Source: an uncultured bacterium
Lineage (GTDB): Bacteria > Bacillota > Clostridia > Lachnospirales > Lachnospiraceae
Assembly: GCA_945828315.1 (NCBI GenBank)
Contig: CALZQA010000005.1
Location: 1-64,000, forward strand
Direction: 5' to 3'
DNA length: 64,000 nt
Positions 56,055 through 64,000 of this stretch are shown one piece after another (positions within the stretch are counted from its first letter, which is position 1; each line of letters opens with the position of its first letter). Below the pieces are notes generated by a model, which was not told where the DNA came from, did not search any database, and saw nothing but the letters and a program-made list of their open reading frames with translations. The translations under genes and the position numbers were made by a program.

Positions 56055-57143
56055 GTGACAGCTTTTACAAAAGCGAAAGCCTTGGTTTTTCAGGAACCTC
56101 AAAATAAAAATGAGTCACCAAAGGTGGCAGTGGTACTGCGTATCTCATGTCTGCTGTTTATGTTGTATCTTTTGAGCGCAGGTGTTGGTTTTGCGATCAT
56201 GAAACGTCCGTATCTGACAATTTTCAGCGCGTTGTTTCTGATTTTGTATGCTTATGGGTTTTACTGTTCCTATCAGGATCGGATGTCATCAGCATTTTTG
56301 CTGCTGAATATTAATACACTGCTATGGGTGGTCATGTTTTACGCGATCTTTGGAGAAGGTACAGGTGTACAGCACTTTATTTTTGCATTGATCCTGGTAG
56401 ATCTTCTGCTGGACCGTCGCCATCCGATCATCCTGATTCTGGGCCTGTATCTGGTCAGGCTGGCATTGTATGTCGGAAGGCTGACCTGTTTACCGTTAAC
56501 AGTGGAGGGAATGCTGGGCGGGCTGGAGATTTACATGTATGTGCTTAGCGTGGTTATCGAGTGTGCCACCATATTATTTACCGGCATCTATTTTACAAAG
56601 GATGCTTTTCAGATGGAGAGCAGATTGCAGGAGTATAATAAGGAGCTCCGGCATGTTGCGTCCACAGATCCTCTGACAAAGATATGGAATCGCTTCCGGA
56701 TGCTGGAGCATGTGGAAAAATGCCTGAAAAAATACCGCAAAGGTGAAATGCAGTTTCTGTCACTGGCGATCGGTGATATTGATTTCTTCAAACATGTCAA
56801 TGATACTTACGGACATGAGTGCGGTGATGAAGTGCTACGGTCTCTGGCGCATCTGTTTGATGAGGAGACGCACGGAATCGGGGCGGTAGCCCGCTGGGGC
56901 GGTGAGGAGTTTTTGTTCCTCTTTGAGAATATGAACGGTGATGATGCATGGACAGCGCTGTCGCTGATCCAGACAAAACTGAATCGTCTGGATATTCCGT
57001 ATGAGGGTGAGATGCATCGCGTGACGATGACCTTTGGTCTAACAGAATATGATTTTCATCTTTCTCTGGATGATAATATTAAGCAGGCAGATGATAAGCT
57101 GTACAAAGGTAAAGAAAACGGTCGGGATCGCATTGTATATTAA
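56055..57143 (+). CDS. Membrane-bound diguanylate cyclase
   Basis: The protein has 362 residues. Five or six hydrophobic helices occupy about 25-185 (ISCLLFMLYLLSAGVGFAIM, FILILYAYG-like, AFLLLNINTLLWVVMFYAIF). The GGDEF domain at about 200-362 has DPLTKIWNRFRM, GDIDFFKHVNDTYGHECGDE and the active RWGGEEFLFLF (GGEEF), so it should make c-di-GMP. The RxxD inhibitory site is not obvious. GTG at 56055 follows GGGGGAGGTCACATAA. The membrane part may sense an unknown signal. A terminator follows, then recJ. Confidence 0.9.
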   Translation: MTAFTKAKALVFQEPQNKNESPKVAVVLRISCLLFMLYLLSAGVGFAIMKRPYLTIFSALFLILYAYGFYCSYQDRMSSAFLLLNINTLLWVVMFYAIFGEGTGVQHFIFALILVDLLLDRRHPIILILGLYLVRLALYVGRLTCLPLTVEGMLGGLEIYMYVLSVVIECATILFTGIYFTKDAFQMESRLQEYNKELRHVASTDPLTKIWNRFRMLEHVEKCLKKYRKGEMQFLSLAIGDIDFFKHVNDTYGHECGDEVLRSLAHLFDEETHGIGAVARWGGEEFLFLFENMNGDDAWTALSLIQTKLNRLDIPYEGEMHRVTMTFGLTEYDFHLSLDDNIKQADDKLYKGKENGRDRIVY

Positions 57144-57159
57144 AAATAAAGCATTTTGA

Positions 57160-57196
57160 GGGAGTCTTTTGCGTGAAGGCTTCCTTTTGCTTTTTG
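57160..57196 (+). terminator. Terminator between GGDEF gene and recJ
   Basis: GGGAGTC (57160-57166) pairs with GGCTTCC (57178-57184) with two G-U pairs, followed by TTTTGCTTTTT. Confidence 0.6.
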
Positions 57197-57220
57197 TTAG
57201 AAAGGGTGTAGCTATTCATT

Positions 57221-58984
57221 ATGAGAAGAGAGGAAAAATGGGTAGTGCTGGCAAAATCGGCTGATTTTAACGGTATTGGAAAGACTTATGGCGTGGATCC
57301 GGTGATCGCGCGCATCGTGCGCAACCGGGAAGTCATTGATCCGGAGGAGCTGGAGGCTTATTTTCATCCGACGATCCACTGCCTGCATGATCCGGCGCTT
57401 TTAAAAGGTGCAAAGGAGGCGGCGGAGCTGTTGCAGCGAAAGATCCGGGAGCAGAAAAAGATCCGCATCATAGGCGATTATGATATTGACGGCATTTTCG
57501 CTACATATATTTTATATCATGGACTGACAGCATGCGGGGCTGTGGCAGACTACGCGCTTCCGCACCGTATCAATGACGGTTACGGGTTAAGCGAAAAGCT
57601 GATCCGCGAAGCGTGTGAAGCAGGCTGCGACACGATCCTTACCTGTGATAACGGGATCGCAGCAGCATCTGAGATCGCATATGCGAAATCCCTTGGAATG
57701 ACTGTCATCGTGACAGATCACCACGAAGTACCACTGCGCTGGGAAGGAGAGACATCGACGGTGGTGTTGCCGGAAGCAGATGTCGTTGTAGATCCGAAGC
57801 AGCCGGGCTGCACGTATCCCTTCAAGGGTATCTGCGGAGCTGTGGTGGCGTGGAAGGTGCTGCAGCTTTTGCTGCGAGAGCTTGGCAGGGTGGATGACTG
57901 GAAGCAGTATCTCGCGTGCGCTGCCTTTGCGACAGTGGGTGATGTGATGGAACTGCGGGGAGAAAACCGTACCATCACGGCACTGGGTCTGGAGCAGCTG
58001 CGGCATACGGAAAATATCGGTCTGCAGGCGCTGATCCGTCAGAATAGTCTGGAACAGGAAGAAGTTCGGGCATATCATATCGGCTATGTCATCGGCCCTT
58101 GCATGAATGCCAGCGGAAGACTGGACACTGCGGAGCGCGCACTGAAACTGCTGCTGGAAAGCAGCCCGGAGCGTGCGAGCCTGTTGGCACAGGAACTGGT
58201 AGCGCTCAATGCAAGCCGAAAAGATCTGACGGCGAAGGGCTTTGAGGCAGCTGTGGAACTGGTTGAGTCACAACAGCTGTGGCAGAAGCAGGTACTTGTT
58301 GTTTATCTGCCGGAGTGCCATGAAAGTCTTGCAGGTATCATTGCGGGAAGACTGCGGGAGCGATATTATCGTCCGACCTTTGTGCTGACAAAAGGGGAGG
58401 ATTGCATCAAGGGATCCGGGAGGTCGATTCCGGGGTATCATATGTACGGAAAACTGAGCCGGGCAGGAGATCTGCTTTTGAAGTTTGGCGGACATGCGAT
58501 GGCAGCGGGGCTGTCAATCGCGGAGGAGCATGTCGGCAGGTTTGCAGAAATACTCAATGAGGATGCCGGACTTAGTGAGACGGACCTGATAGAAAAAATA
58601 TGTATTGACGTTCCTATGCCGTTATCTTATATCAGTGAAACTCTTGTGGAGCAGCTTTCGGTGCTGGAGCCTTGCGGAAACGGCAATGAAAAACCGATAT
58701 TTGCAGATCGGGAGCTGATCGCGAAGCGTGCATTTTATATAGGAAAGGAACGCAATATGCTGAAGCTTCAACTTGTCTGTGGAAACGGAACGATGGATGC
58801 GCTCTATTTTGGAGAAGCAGAGGAATTTTTGGATTATTATCGTGGAAAATACGGTGCAGATCAGGTGGATGCACTGATGTGTGGCAGACCGCAGCAGATG
58901 CGTTTTTCCTTCGTTTATTATCCGCAGATCAATCGTTATCAGGGCAGAAGCAGCCTGCAGATCGTGATCTCGCATTTCGCGTAA
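57221..58984 (+). CDS. recJ: Single-stranded-DNA exonuclease RecJ
   Basis: The protein has 587 residues, DHH/DHHA1 superfamily. RIIGDYDIDGIFATYIL, ILTCDNGIAAASE and VIVTDHHEVP provide the metal ligands; GRLDTAERALKLLL and KFGGHAMAAGLSI mark DHHA1, and the OB-like C-terminal domain follows. RecJ degrades single-stranded DNA 5' to 3' in repair. It starts with ATGAGAAGAGAG behind AAAGGGTG. It is a housekeeping gene of ordinary length for Clostridia. Confidence 0.9.
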   Translation: MRREEKWVVLAKSADFNGIGKTYGVDPVIARIVRNREVIDPEELEAYFHPTIHCLHDPALLKGAKEAAELLQRKIREQKKIRIIGDYDIDGIFATYILYHGLTACGAVADYALPHRINDGYGLSEKLIREACEAGCDTILTCDNGIAAASEIAYAKSLGMTVIVTDHHEVPLRWEGETSTVVLPEADVVVDPKQPGCTYPFKGICGAVVAWKVLQLLLRELGRVDDWKQYLACAAFATVGDVMELRGENRTITALGLEQLRHTENIGLQALIRQNSLEQEEVRAYHIGYVIGPCMNASGRLDTAERALKLLLESSPERASLLAQELVALNASRKDLTAKGFEAAVELVESQQLWQKQVLVVYLPECHESLAGIIAGRLRERYYRPTFVLTKGEDCIKGSGRSIPGYHMYGKLSRAGDLLLKFGGHAMAAGLSIAEEHVGRFAEILNEDAGLSETDLIEKICIDVPMPLSYISETLVEQLSVLEPCGNGNEKPIFADRELIAKRAFYIGKERNMLKLQLVCGNGTMDALYFGEAEEFLDYYRGKYGADQVDALMCGRPQQMRFSFVYYPQINRYQGRSSLQIVISHFA

Positions 58985-59007
58985 CAGGCCATATGGGAAA
59001 ATAGAGG

Positions 59008-59036
59008 TTGACTTTTTGCGGGTTTTAGTTCAAAAT
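59008..59036 (+). promoter_or_regulatory. Promoter of the EAL gene
   Basis: TTGACT (59008-59013), 17 bp, CAAAAT (59031-59036), 53 bp before the ATG. Confidence 0.5.
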
Positions 59037-59088
59037 ACCTATGCATACAAGACCATGTGACAAAGTGCTGACGCGCGGAGGATAAATC

Positions 59089-61002
59089 ATGAATATTGCC
59101 GTACAGTGCTGCGGAATGGCAGTTCTTATCATTTTGTTTTTATTTTATATTCAAAAGAAAAATCTGGCAACACGGACGGAGCATGTGTTTAGATGTTCAT
59201 TTCTGGCGATTGCATTCTGTCTGTTTATGGATATCTTATCAATCGTTGCGATTACGTTCCAAGCGAAGCTGTCGCTCTGGCTGGTGAATGCGGTATGCAA
59301 AATTTACTTGATGACGCTTGTTTTATCGATGCTTTTTGCACTGCTTTATATTTGGTCTGACATTTTGACAGAGGAAAAGCACTGGCGTTTGTGTGTGCGT
59401 GTCTGCAGCCTGTTTGCTCTGGCAATTTTCCTGTGTATCTGCACGGCACCGATCTCGATTTATAACAATCTGCTGACGAAGGAGACCTACACTTATGGTC
59501 CTGCGGTATTGATCACATATGCAGGCGTGATTGTGATGCTTATCAATAATATTGTATTATTGATCACGCAGAAAAAGATGAATGTCAGGCGCAGACGGGC
59601 AGTTGCGATCTGGATGGGTATGTGGATCTGTGCAGCAGTTGTGCAGTTTTTTCACAAGGAATTGCTGATCGTTGGTTTTGCTGCCGCGATGGGTATTATG
59701 GTCGTCTATCTGCAGTTTGAAAATCCGGAGTTGAATCTGGACCGGGAAACTGGCCTGTTCAATCAGGGGGCGTTCATGATGTATATGCAGCAGCTGTACG
59801 AGCAGAAGCAGGATCTGCCGGTGATGTCTGTACGTGTTTATCGTTTTCATGACGGAAAACAGCCGGAGGCTATGCAGGAACATATTATCCGCCAGCTGGC
59901 ACGTATTTTGCTGGCAATGCCGAATCTTTATGTGTTTCGGGTGAATGAGGCAGAGCTGGTGCTGTTGTTCCGCAAAAAGGAAAGGGCAGAGCATGAGGCA
60001 GATGATATTTACCGCAGAATAGAGTCAGAATTCAGACTTTATGGGGATCATGTCTTTAAACCGTATTATTTTTATACAGATAGCTTGCAGATCGTCGGAA
60101 GTGGATCAGAGCTGCTGGAACTGATGCATTATGCGCGTGTAAAAAACGGTGAAGCTGCACTTGGAAAGTTTTTGAAGATTGATGCACAGACGGCGGAGCG
60201 CTTGTTTTACATTAAAAATATGGAGCACCAGATCAATGATGCACTGGAACAGGATCGGATCGTTGTATATTATCAGCCGATCTATTCCGTAAAAGAGCAG
60301 CGGTTTACCAGTGCCGAAGCCCTGGTGCGCATGATCGATGAGCAGGGGAATCTGGTCATGCCGGGGGAATTTATCTGGATCGCAGAAGAAAATGGCATGA
60401 TCCGGAAGATCGGAATGCGTGTGTTTAAAAAAGTATGCCACTTTTTCATTGAGCAGAAACTGGATCAGTATGGCATAGAATATATAGAGGTCAATCTGTC
60501 GGCAATACAGGCCGCAGATGAGAATCTGGCCAGAGATTATATCCGGATCATGGACGAACAACATATCTCGCCAAAGCATATCAATCTGGAAATCACGGAA
60601 TCTGCTTCTGTTAGTGCCAGCAATGTACTGTTGGATAATATGAATGTCCTGATGGGTCAGGGTGTCCGGTTTTCTTTGGATGATTTTGGAACCGGTCAGT
60701 CTAATCTGAATTATATTGTGGAGATGCCGGTCAATATCGTCAAATTTGACAGGGATATGACAAAAGCATATTTTGAAAACGGAAAAGCGAAGTATGTGAT
60801 GGATGCAGCGATGCATATGATCCACGGGATGGATCTGGGCATTGTAGCAGAGGGCATCGAGACAGAACCTCAGCTTGAAACGATGAAAACGCTTGGAATA
60901 CAGTACATACAGGGTTATTATTTTTCAAAACCGTTATCAGAACAGCATTTCTTGGATTTTATCAAAGAAAAGAATGCGGATGAAACAGGAGGCGTCGCAT
61001 GA
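59089..61002 (+). CDS. c-di-GMP phosphodiesterase, 7TM - degenerate GGDEF - EAL
   Basis: The protein has 637 residues. About seven hydrophobic helices fill residues 1-220. The GGDEF region (about 225-370) is degenerate: FRVNEAELVLLF stands where GGDEF should be. The EAL domain (about 385-630) keeps its catalytic set: SAEALVRM (E of EAL), INLEITESA, SLDDFGTGQSNL with DDFG, VKFDRDMTK, VAEGIETEPQ and QGYYFSKPL. It should hydrolyse c-di-GMP, opposite to the GGDEF protein 2 kb upstream. It overlaps the next gene by 4 bases (ATGA), which implies coupled synthesis of a hydrolase. Confidence 0.9.
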   Translation: MNIAVQCCGMAVLIILFLFYIQKKNLATRTEHVFRCSFLAIAFCLFMDILSIVAITFQAKLSLWLVNAVCKIYLMTLVLSMLFALLYIWSDILTEEKHWRLCVRVCSLFALAIFLCICTAPISIYNNLLTKETYTYGPAVLITYAGVIVMLINNIVLLITQKKMNVRRRRAVAIWMGMWICAAVVQFFHKELLIVGFAAAMGIMVVYLQFENPELNLDRETGLFNQGAFMMYMQQLYEQKQDLPVMSVRVYRFHDGKQPEAMQEHIIRQLARILLAMPNLYVFRVNEAELVLLFRKKERAEHEADDIYRRIESEFRLYGDHVFKPYYFYTDSLQIVGSGSELLELMHYARVKNGEAALGKFLKIDAQTAERLFYIKNMEHQINDALEQDRIVVYYQPIYSVKEQRFTSAEALVRMIDEQGNLVMPGEFIWIAEENGMIRKIGMRVFKKVCHFFIEQKLDQYGIEYIEVNLSAIQAADENLARDYIRIMDEQHISPKHINLEITESASVSASNVLLDNMNVLMGQGVRFSLDDFGTGQSNLNYIVEMPVNIVKFDRDMTKAYFENGKAKYVMDAAMHMIHGMDLGIVAEGIETEPQLETMKTLGIQYIQGYYFSKPLSEQHFLDFIKEKNADETGGVA

Positions 61003-61934
61003 TAAGAGAGGATTTTCACTTTTTATCAAAGGATGCAAAGACAAAAATACACGGTGTGCGTTGGATGCCAGATGACGGCGCTGTGCACGGCGTGATCCAG
61101 CTTGTACATGGGATGCAGGAATATATCGGTCGTTATGAAGAACTGGCAGGATTTTTGACGGGACACGGCTTTTTGGTGATAGGCCATGACCATCTGGGTC
61201 ACGGACAGTCTGTGCGCGATGAGCGTCATCTGGGCTATTTTTGCAAGTCCAAGCCTTCGGATGTGCTGGTGGCGGATATTCATCAGGTGACCGCGATCAC
61301 CAGAAGAGTATACCCGGATCTGCCTTACTTTATTTTTGGACACAGCATGGGTTCCTATCTGCTGCGCAAGTATCTTACCGTCTACAGTAAAGATGTGGAT
61401 GGTGCGGTTCTTTGCGGAACCGGCAGCGTGCCGGATGCGACCTGTTATCTGGGCATGGCTGTCTGTGCCTTTATCGCGATGTTTCGGGGGTGGCATTATC
61501 GTAGCAGCTTTGTAAAGAAGGCTGCCTTCGGAAAATCTTATGCAAAGTTTTGTATGGATGGCAGTGTACCGGAAAATAGTTGGCTGTGCAATGATGCAGA
61601 GCGCGTGAAAAAGTATTACAGTGATCCGCTGTGCACCTTCGATTTTACACTGAATGGATTTTACGGACTGTTCTCTACCGTTTCTTATGATAATCAGGAA
61701 AAATATGTTAAACAGGTCCGTACAGATCTCCCCATTTTTATCATATCCGGATCGGAAGACCCGGTAGGTGATGCGGGGATTGGAGTCAAAAGAGTTTACC
61801 GGCAATATAAAAAAGCCGGATTAAAGGATGTTACAATGAAGCTGTACGAGGGCGATCGCCATGAGCTCGTCAATGAGCCTGATCGGGAAAACGTATATGC
61901 GGATATATGGGAATGGATAACTAGTCGTCTCTAA
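60999..61934 (+). CDS. Alpha/beta hydrolase (monoacylglycerol lipase-like)
   Basis: The protein has 311 residues. VIQLVHGMQEYIGRYEELAG and IGHDHLGHGQSVRDERHLGY are the hydrolase_4 (lysophospholipase/monoglyceride lipase) signature. The nucleophile is Ser in FIFGHSMGSYLLRK, acid Asp in IISGSEDPVGD, and His in EGDRHELVNE. No signal peptide. The ATG lies in the EAL gene's stop region. Lipid or ester hydrolysis is the likely chemistry and the physiological substrate is unknown. Confidence 0.88.
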   Translation: MIREDFHFLSKDAKTKIHGVRWMPDDGAVHGVIQLVHGMQEYIGRYEELAGFLTGHGFLVIGHDHLGHGQSVRDERHLGYFCKSKPSDVLVADIHQVTAITRRVYPDLPYFIFGHSMGSYLLRKYLTVYSKDVDGAVLCGTGSVPDATCYLGMAVCAFIAMFRGWHYRSSFVKKAAFGKSYAKFCMDGSVPENSWLCNDAERVKKYYSDPLCTFDFTLNGFYGLFSTVSYDNQEKYVKQVRTDLPIFIISGSEDPVGDAGIGVKRVYRQYKKAGLKDVTMKLYEGDRHELVNEPDRENVYADIWEWITSRL

Positions 61935-61948
61935 GGAGGGAAAACACT

Positions 61949-62983
61949 ATGAAAAAGAGAAGCATGAAAAAATGGTTGGCAATGCTGCTGACCGCAGTTA
62001 CCGTCTGCTCACTGGCAATGCCTGTGGCAGCAGAGGAAGTAGAAGGCGAGATCACAGAGGACGCCGAGGAAGAAGATGCTGCCGTGGAAGGCGAGATCAC
62101 TGTTGACGAGGATGACAGTGAGCCTGTCGGTGAAGTGGAAGTTGAAACTGACGGGGTCAATGCAGATGACAATGTAGTGATCCAGGCGGATGACAAGCCA
62201 TATCTCGCACTGGGAGAGAACCTTTCCGCAGACCAGCAGGCAAAGGTTCTCAGCCTGATGGGTATTGATGCGGCAAATCTGTCTGACTACAACGTGGTTT
62301 ACATCACAAATGCGGAGGAGCATCAGTATCTGGATGAATATCTTCCTGCAGAGAAGATCGGAACGAAAGCACTTTCTTCGGTTGTGATCGTAAAGAGAGA
62401 AAAGGGAAACGGACTTAACATTTCTACAAAGAATATCAACTATTGCACCATCGGTATGTATAAGAATGCACTTGCAACTGCAGGTCTGGAGGATGCGGAT
62501 ATCATCGTGGCAGGTCCCAGCCCGATCTCAGGTACAGCGGCTCTGATCGGTGCCATGAAAGCATATTCCGAGATGACCGGCGAGCCGGTTGATGAGGAGA
62601 GTCTGGATGCGGCAATGAATGAGATCGTTGTTACCGGAGAACTGGCAGATATCATCTCTGATGCCGATGACGGCGAGGTGGAGGAATTCATCGCATACGT
62701 CAAGCAGAAGGTCTTAGAGGGCGGTTTAAAGGACGAGAGCAGTATCCGCAAATGTATTGACGACGCACTGAAGAAATATGATTTTTCCATGACCGATGAT
62801 GAGAAAAATGAGCTGACGAATGTACTGATGAAGATCAGCAAGCTGGATATCGATGTGAATTCCCTGCTGGATCAGGCAAAGTCATTGTATGATCAGATCA
62901 AAAACTCTGACGATGCGCAGGGCTTTTTCGCAAAGATCTTTCAGAGCATCCGGGACTTCTTCAAGAATCTGTTCAACTGGTAA
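61949..62983 (+). CDS. Secreted DUF1002 protein (YpuA-like)
   Basis: The precursor has 344 residues. A signal peptide MKKRSMKKWLAMLLTAVTVC...MPVAAEE is cleaved near residue 29. A very acidic linker (about 29-72) is followed by DUF1002: PYLALGENLSADQQAKVLSL, then GPSPISGTAALIGAMKAYSE, and a helical C-terminal region. B. subtilis YpuA is in this family; no function is proven. AAGGAGGG lies 8 bases before the ATG. It is convergent with the membrane gene at the window end with only 2 bases between, without a terminator. Confidence 0.85.
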   Translation: MKKRSMKKWLAMLLTAVTVCSLAMPVAAEEVEGEITEDAEEEDAAVEGEITVDEDDSEPVGEVEVETDGVNADDNVVIQADDKPYLALGENLSADQQAKVLSLMGIDAANLSDYNVVYITNAEEHQYLDEYLPAEKIGTKALSSVVIVKREKGNGLNISTKNINYCTIGMYKNALATAGLEDADIIVAGPSPISGTAALIGAMKAYSEMTGEPVDEESLDAAMNEIVVTGELADIISDADDGEVEEFIAYVKQKVLEGGLKDESSIRKCIDDALKKYDFSMTDDEKNELTNVLMKISKLDIDVNSLLDQAKSLYDQIKNSDDAQGFFAKIFQSIRDFFKNLFNW

Positions 62984-62985
62984 AA

Positions 62986-64000
62986 TTAAATCTTTTGCTT
63001 GAGAAAAGCGATCAAACCATCCGCAAAGCGCGTCACACCGGGCATGGCCTGGACCGCTTTGCGGTTTTTTTCGTTAAATCCCACCAGTATGTTGTGGTTC
63101 GCTTCGGCGAGATAGTCAATGATACCGTCGATGTCAGATTTCATATTTTTTGGAAACTGAATGTATAAGTGTTTGTTTGCGGTAATGTGCAGCGTGTAGG
63201 AAATGCTGAAATGATACCACAAAATATTGTGCAGTGTGGAATACTTGTAGATCCACACGATCTCGCTGATGGGAATGACCGTCACGGACTTGTTGGCAAA
63301 AGCGATAAAAAAGTGCTCTGTGATATACATGTCCTCGGTGGCGAGCTGAGGCAGTGTAGCCAGTTCTTCTTCCGCCTGGGCCAAAAGCTCACTGCGTTTG
63401 CCGTAAAGTCCCAGCTGCCGGCTGGCGGGAGAGAGCACCGGAAACAGCGCGTACAGCGTAAACAGTACGATACTTAAAAATGCGTAGACACCGGAGACAA
63501 AAAAGCATGCCAAAAGAAGGAAGCTACTGATTTTTCCAAAACCGGGTTCTGAGATGATGCAGTCAGAAACGGTATCATAAAAGCCTGCGGTTGTCCAATC
63601 CAGATCGTCGGCAAGCTGCTCTGCCAGAAGTGCATAGCTATCCGGCTGTCTGCGGATGCTGGCACGGATCGTCACCTCGCGTACCTGGGGAAGACCTTCT
63701 TCGCAGGTGCGGGGGCTTAAGACCACAAGATAGCAGCCGTCCTTGCGCATGGTGTAGTAATAGTATCCTGTGACAAAGCCGAGACGGCTCTGGGTATAAC
63801 CGGTAAAATTCAGATTGTGCAGTGTGGTTGTGATATACTGGTTACCATCCGCTGCCAGTGCCTCAATCTGCGCCTGATCGGAGATCTCCAGAGGGTGCAT
63901 GAGAGACCGCAAGGGGGTAGAAAACCAGACGATCACAAGAAAGATGCAATAAATGATCGGAGAAACTACACGTCTGCCGTAGGTGCTCCGTATTTTTTTC
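62986..64000 (-). CDS. Unrecognised membrane protein, continues past the window end
   Basis: The minus-strand frame is open to base 64000, so the N terminus is outside; at least 338 residues are visible. It begins with a hydrophobic span (PIIYCIFLVIVWF), then an extracellular-type region of about 130 residues (GFVTGYYYYTMRKDGCYLVV), a second hydrophobic block (FLLLACFFVSGVYAFLSIVL...LYALFP) and a cytoplasmic part with ITEHFFIAFANKSVTVIPIS, SEIVWIYKYS, HNILVGFN. The latter resembles DUF6709-like Lachnospiraceae proteins, but I am not sure. No catalytic motif is visible. Confidence 0.65.
   Translation of the reverse strand, partial: KKIRSTYGRRVVSPIIYCIFLVIVWFSTPLRSLMHPLEISDQAQIEALAADGNQYITTTLHNLNFTGYTQSRLGFVTGYYYYTMRKDGCYLVVLSPRTCEEGLPQVREVTIRASIRRQPDSYALLAEQLADDLDWTTAGFYDTVSDCIISEPGFGKISSFLLLACFFVSGVYAFLSIVLFTLYALFPVLSPASRQLGLYGKRSELLAQAEEELATLPQLATEDMYITEHFFIAFANKSVTVIPISEIVWIYKYSTLHNILWYHFSISYTLHITANKHLYIQFPKNMKSDIDGIIDYLAEANHNILVGFNEKNRKAVQAMPGVTRFADGLIAFLKQKI

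Overview
The window looks like a chromosomal segment of an anaerobic, spore-forming, flagellate Firmicute of the Lachnospiraceae type. This is inferred from gene content, not from a database search. The supporting signs are Gram-positive style Shine-Dalgarno sites and sigma-A promoters, a proline reductase (Stickland) operon, a SpoIID-like/peptidoglycan-binding protein of the sporulation type, chemotaxis and c-di-GMP genes, plant-polysaccharide hydrolases and DUF1002/VanZ/COG2426 proteins. No tRNA, rRNA, CRISPR array or prophage module was seen.

Layout. (1) 1-9.1 kb is a decaying accessory region: an IS4-like transposase remnant, a methyltransferase, two TetR regulators with clear double operators, a radical SAM gene, a tiny membrane peptide with a structured leader, and at least five truncated or fused gene remnants (GNAT, DUF998, PAS-HD-GYP, ECF sigma, Rpn nuclease). 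(2) 9.2-17.8 kb: ilvE, then an AraC regulator with an ABC sugar importer (binding protein plus two permeases) and a GH2 beta-galactosidase. (3) 17.9-20.7 kb: two PLP aminotransferases and a COG2426 membrane protein. (4) 20.9-29.8 kb: a chemoreceptor, then a glucuronoxylan-type set (GH115, GH3, DUF624, SGNH esterase) whose last gene is cut off and joined to the tail of a TetR gene. (5) 29.8-41.2 kb: a cation/proton antiporter, a LysR gene divergent from a proline reductase cluster (prdC, prdA, a CBO2463-type gene, prdB, then a proline racemase fused in frame to a complete TetR regulator), a DMT exporter and an aminopeptidase P. (6) 41.3-53.4 kb: pyrE, VanZ, an M29 aminopeptidase, purE-purM-purN-purD-thyA-folA, an AEC transporter and ilvBN. 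(7) 53.4-64 kb: flavin reductase, CheY, a spore-type peptidoglycan-binding protein, GGDEF, recJ, an EAL protein with a coupled alpha/beta hydrolase, a DUF1002 protein, and a membrane protein that runs off the end.

The most unusual item is the 532-residue proline racemase-TetR fusion (36833-38431). A complete PrdF-type racemase with both catalytic cysteines is followed within a few residues by a TetR helix-turn-helix and ligand domain, suggesting a proline-sensing trigger enzyme analogous in logic to PutA. It lies in a proline reductase cluster that has cysteine where characterised PrdB proteins have selenocysteine. A perfect palindrome upstream of the fusion gene and a matching half-site between lysR and prdC are candidate targets. 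The LysR gene has a consensus promoter followed at once by an intrinsic terminator.
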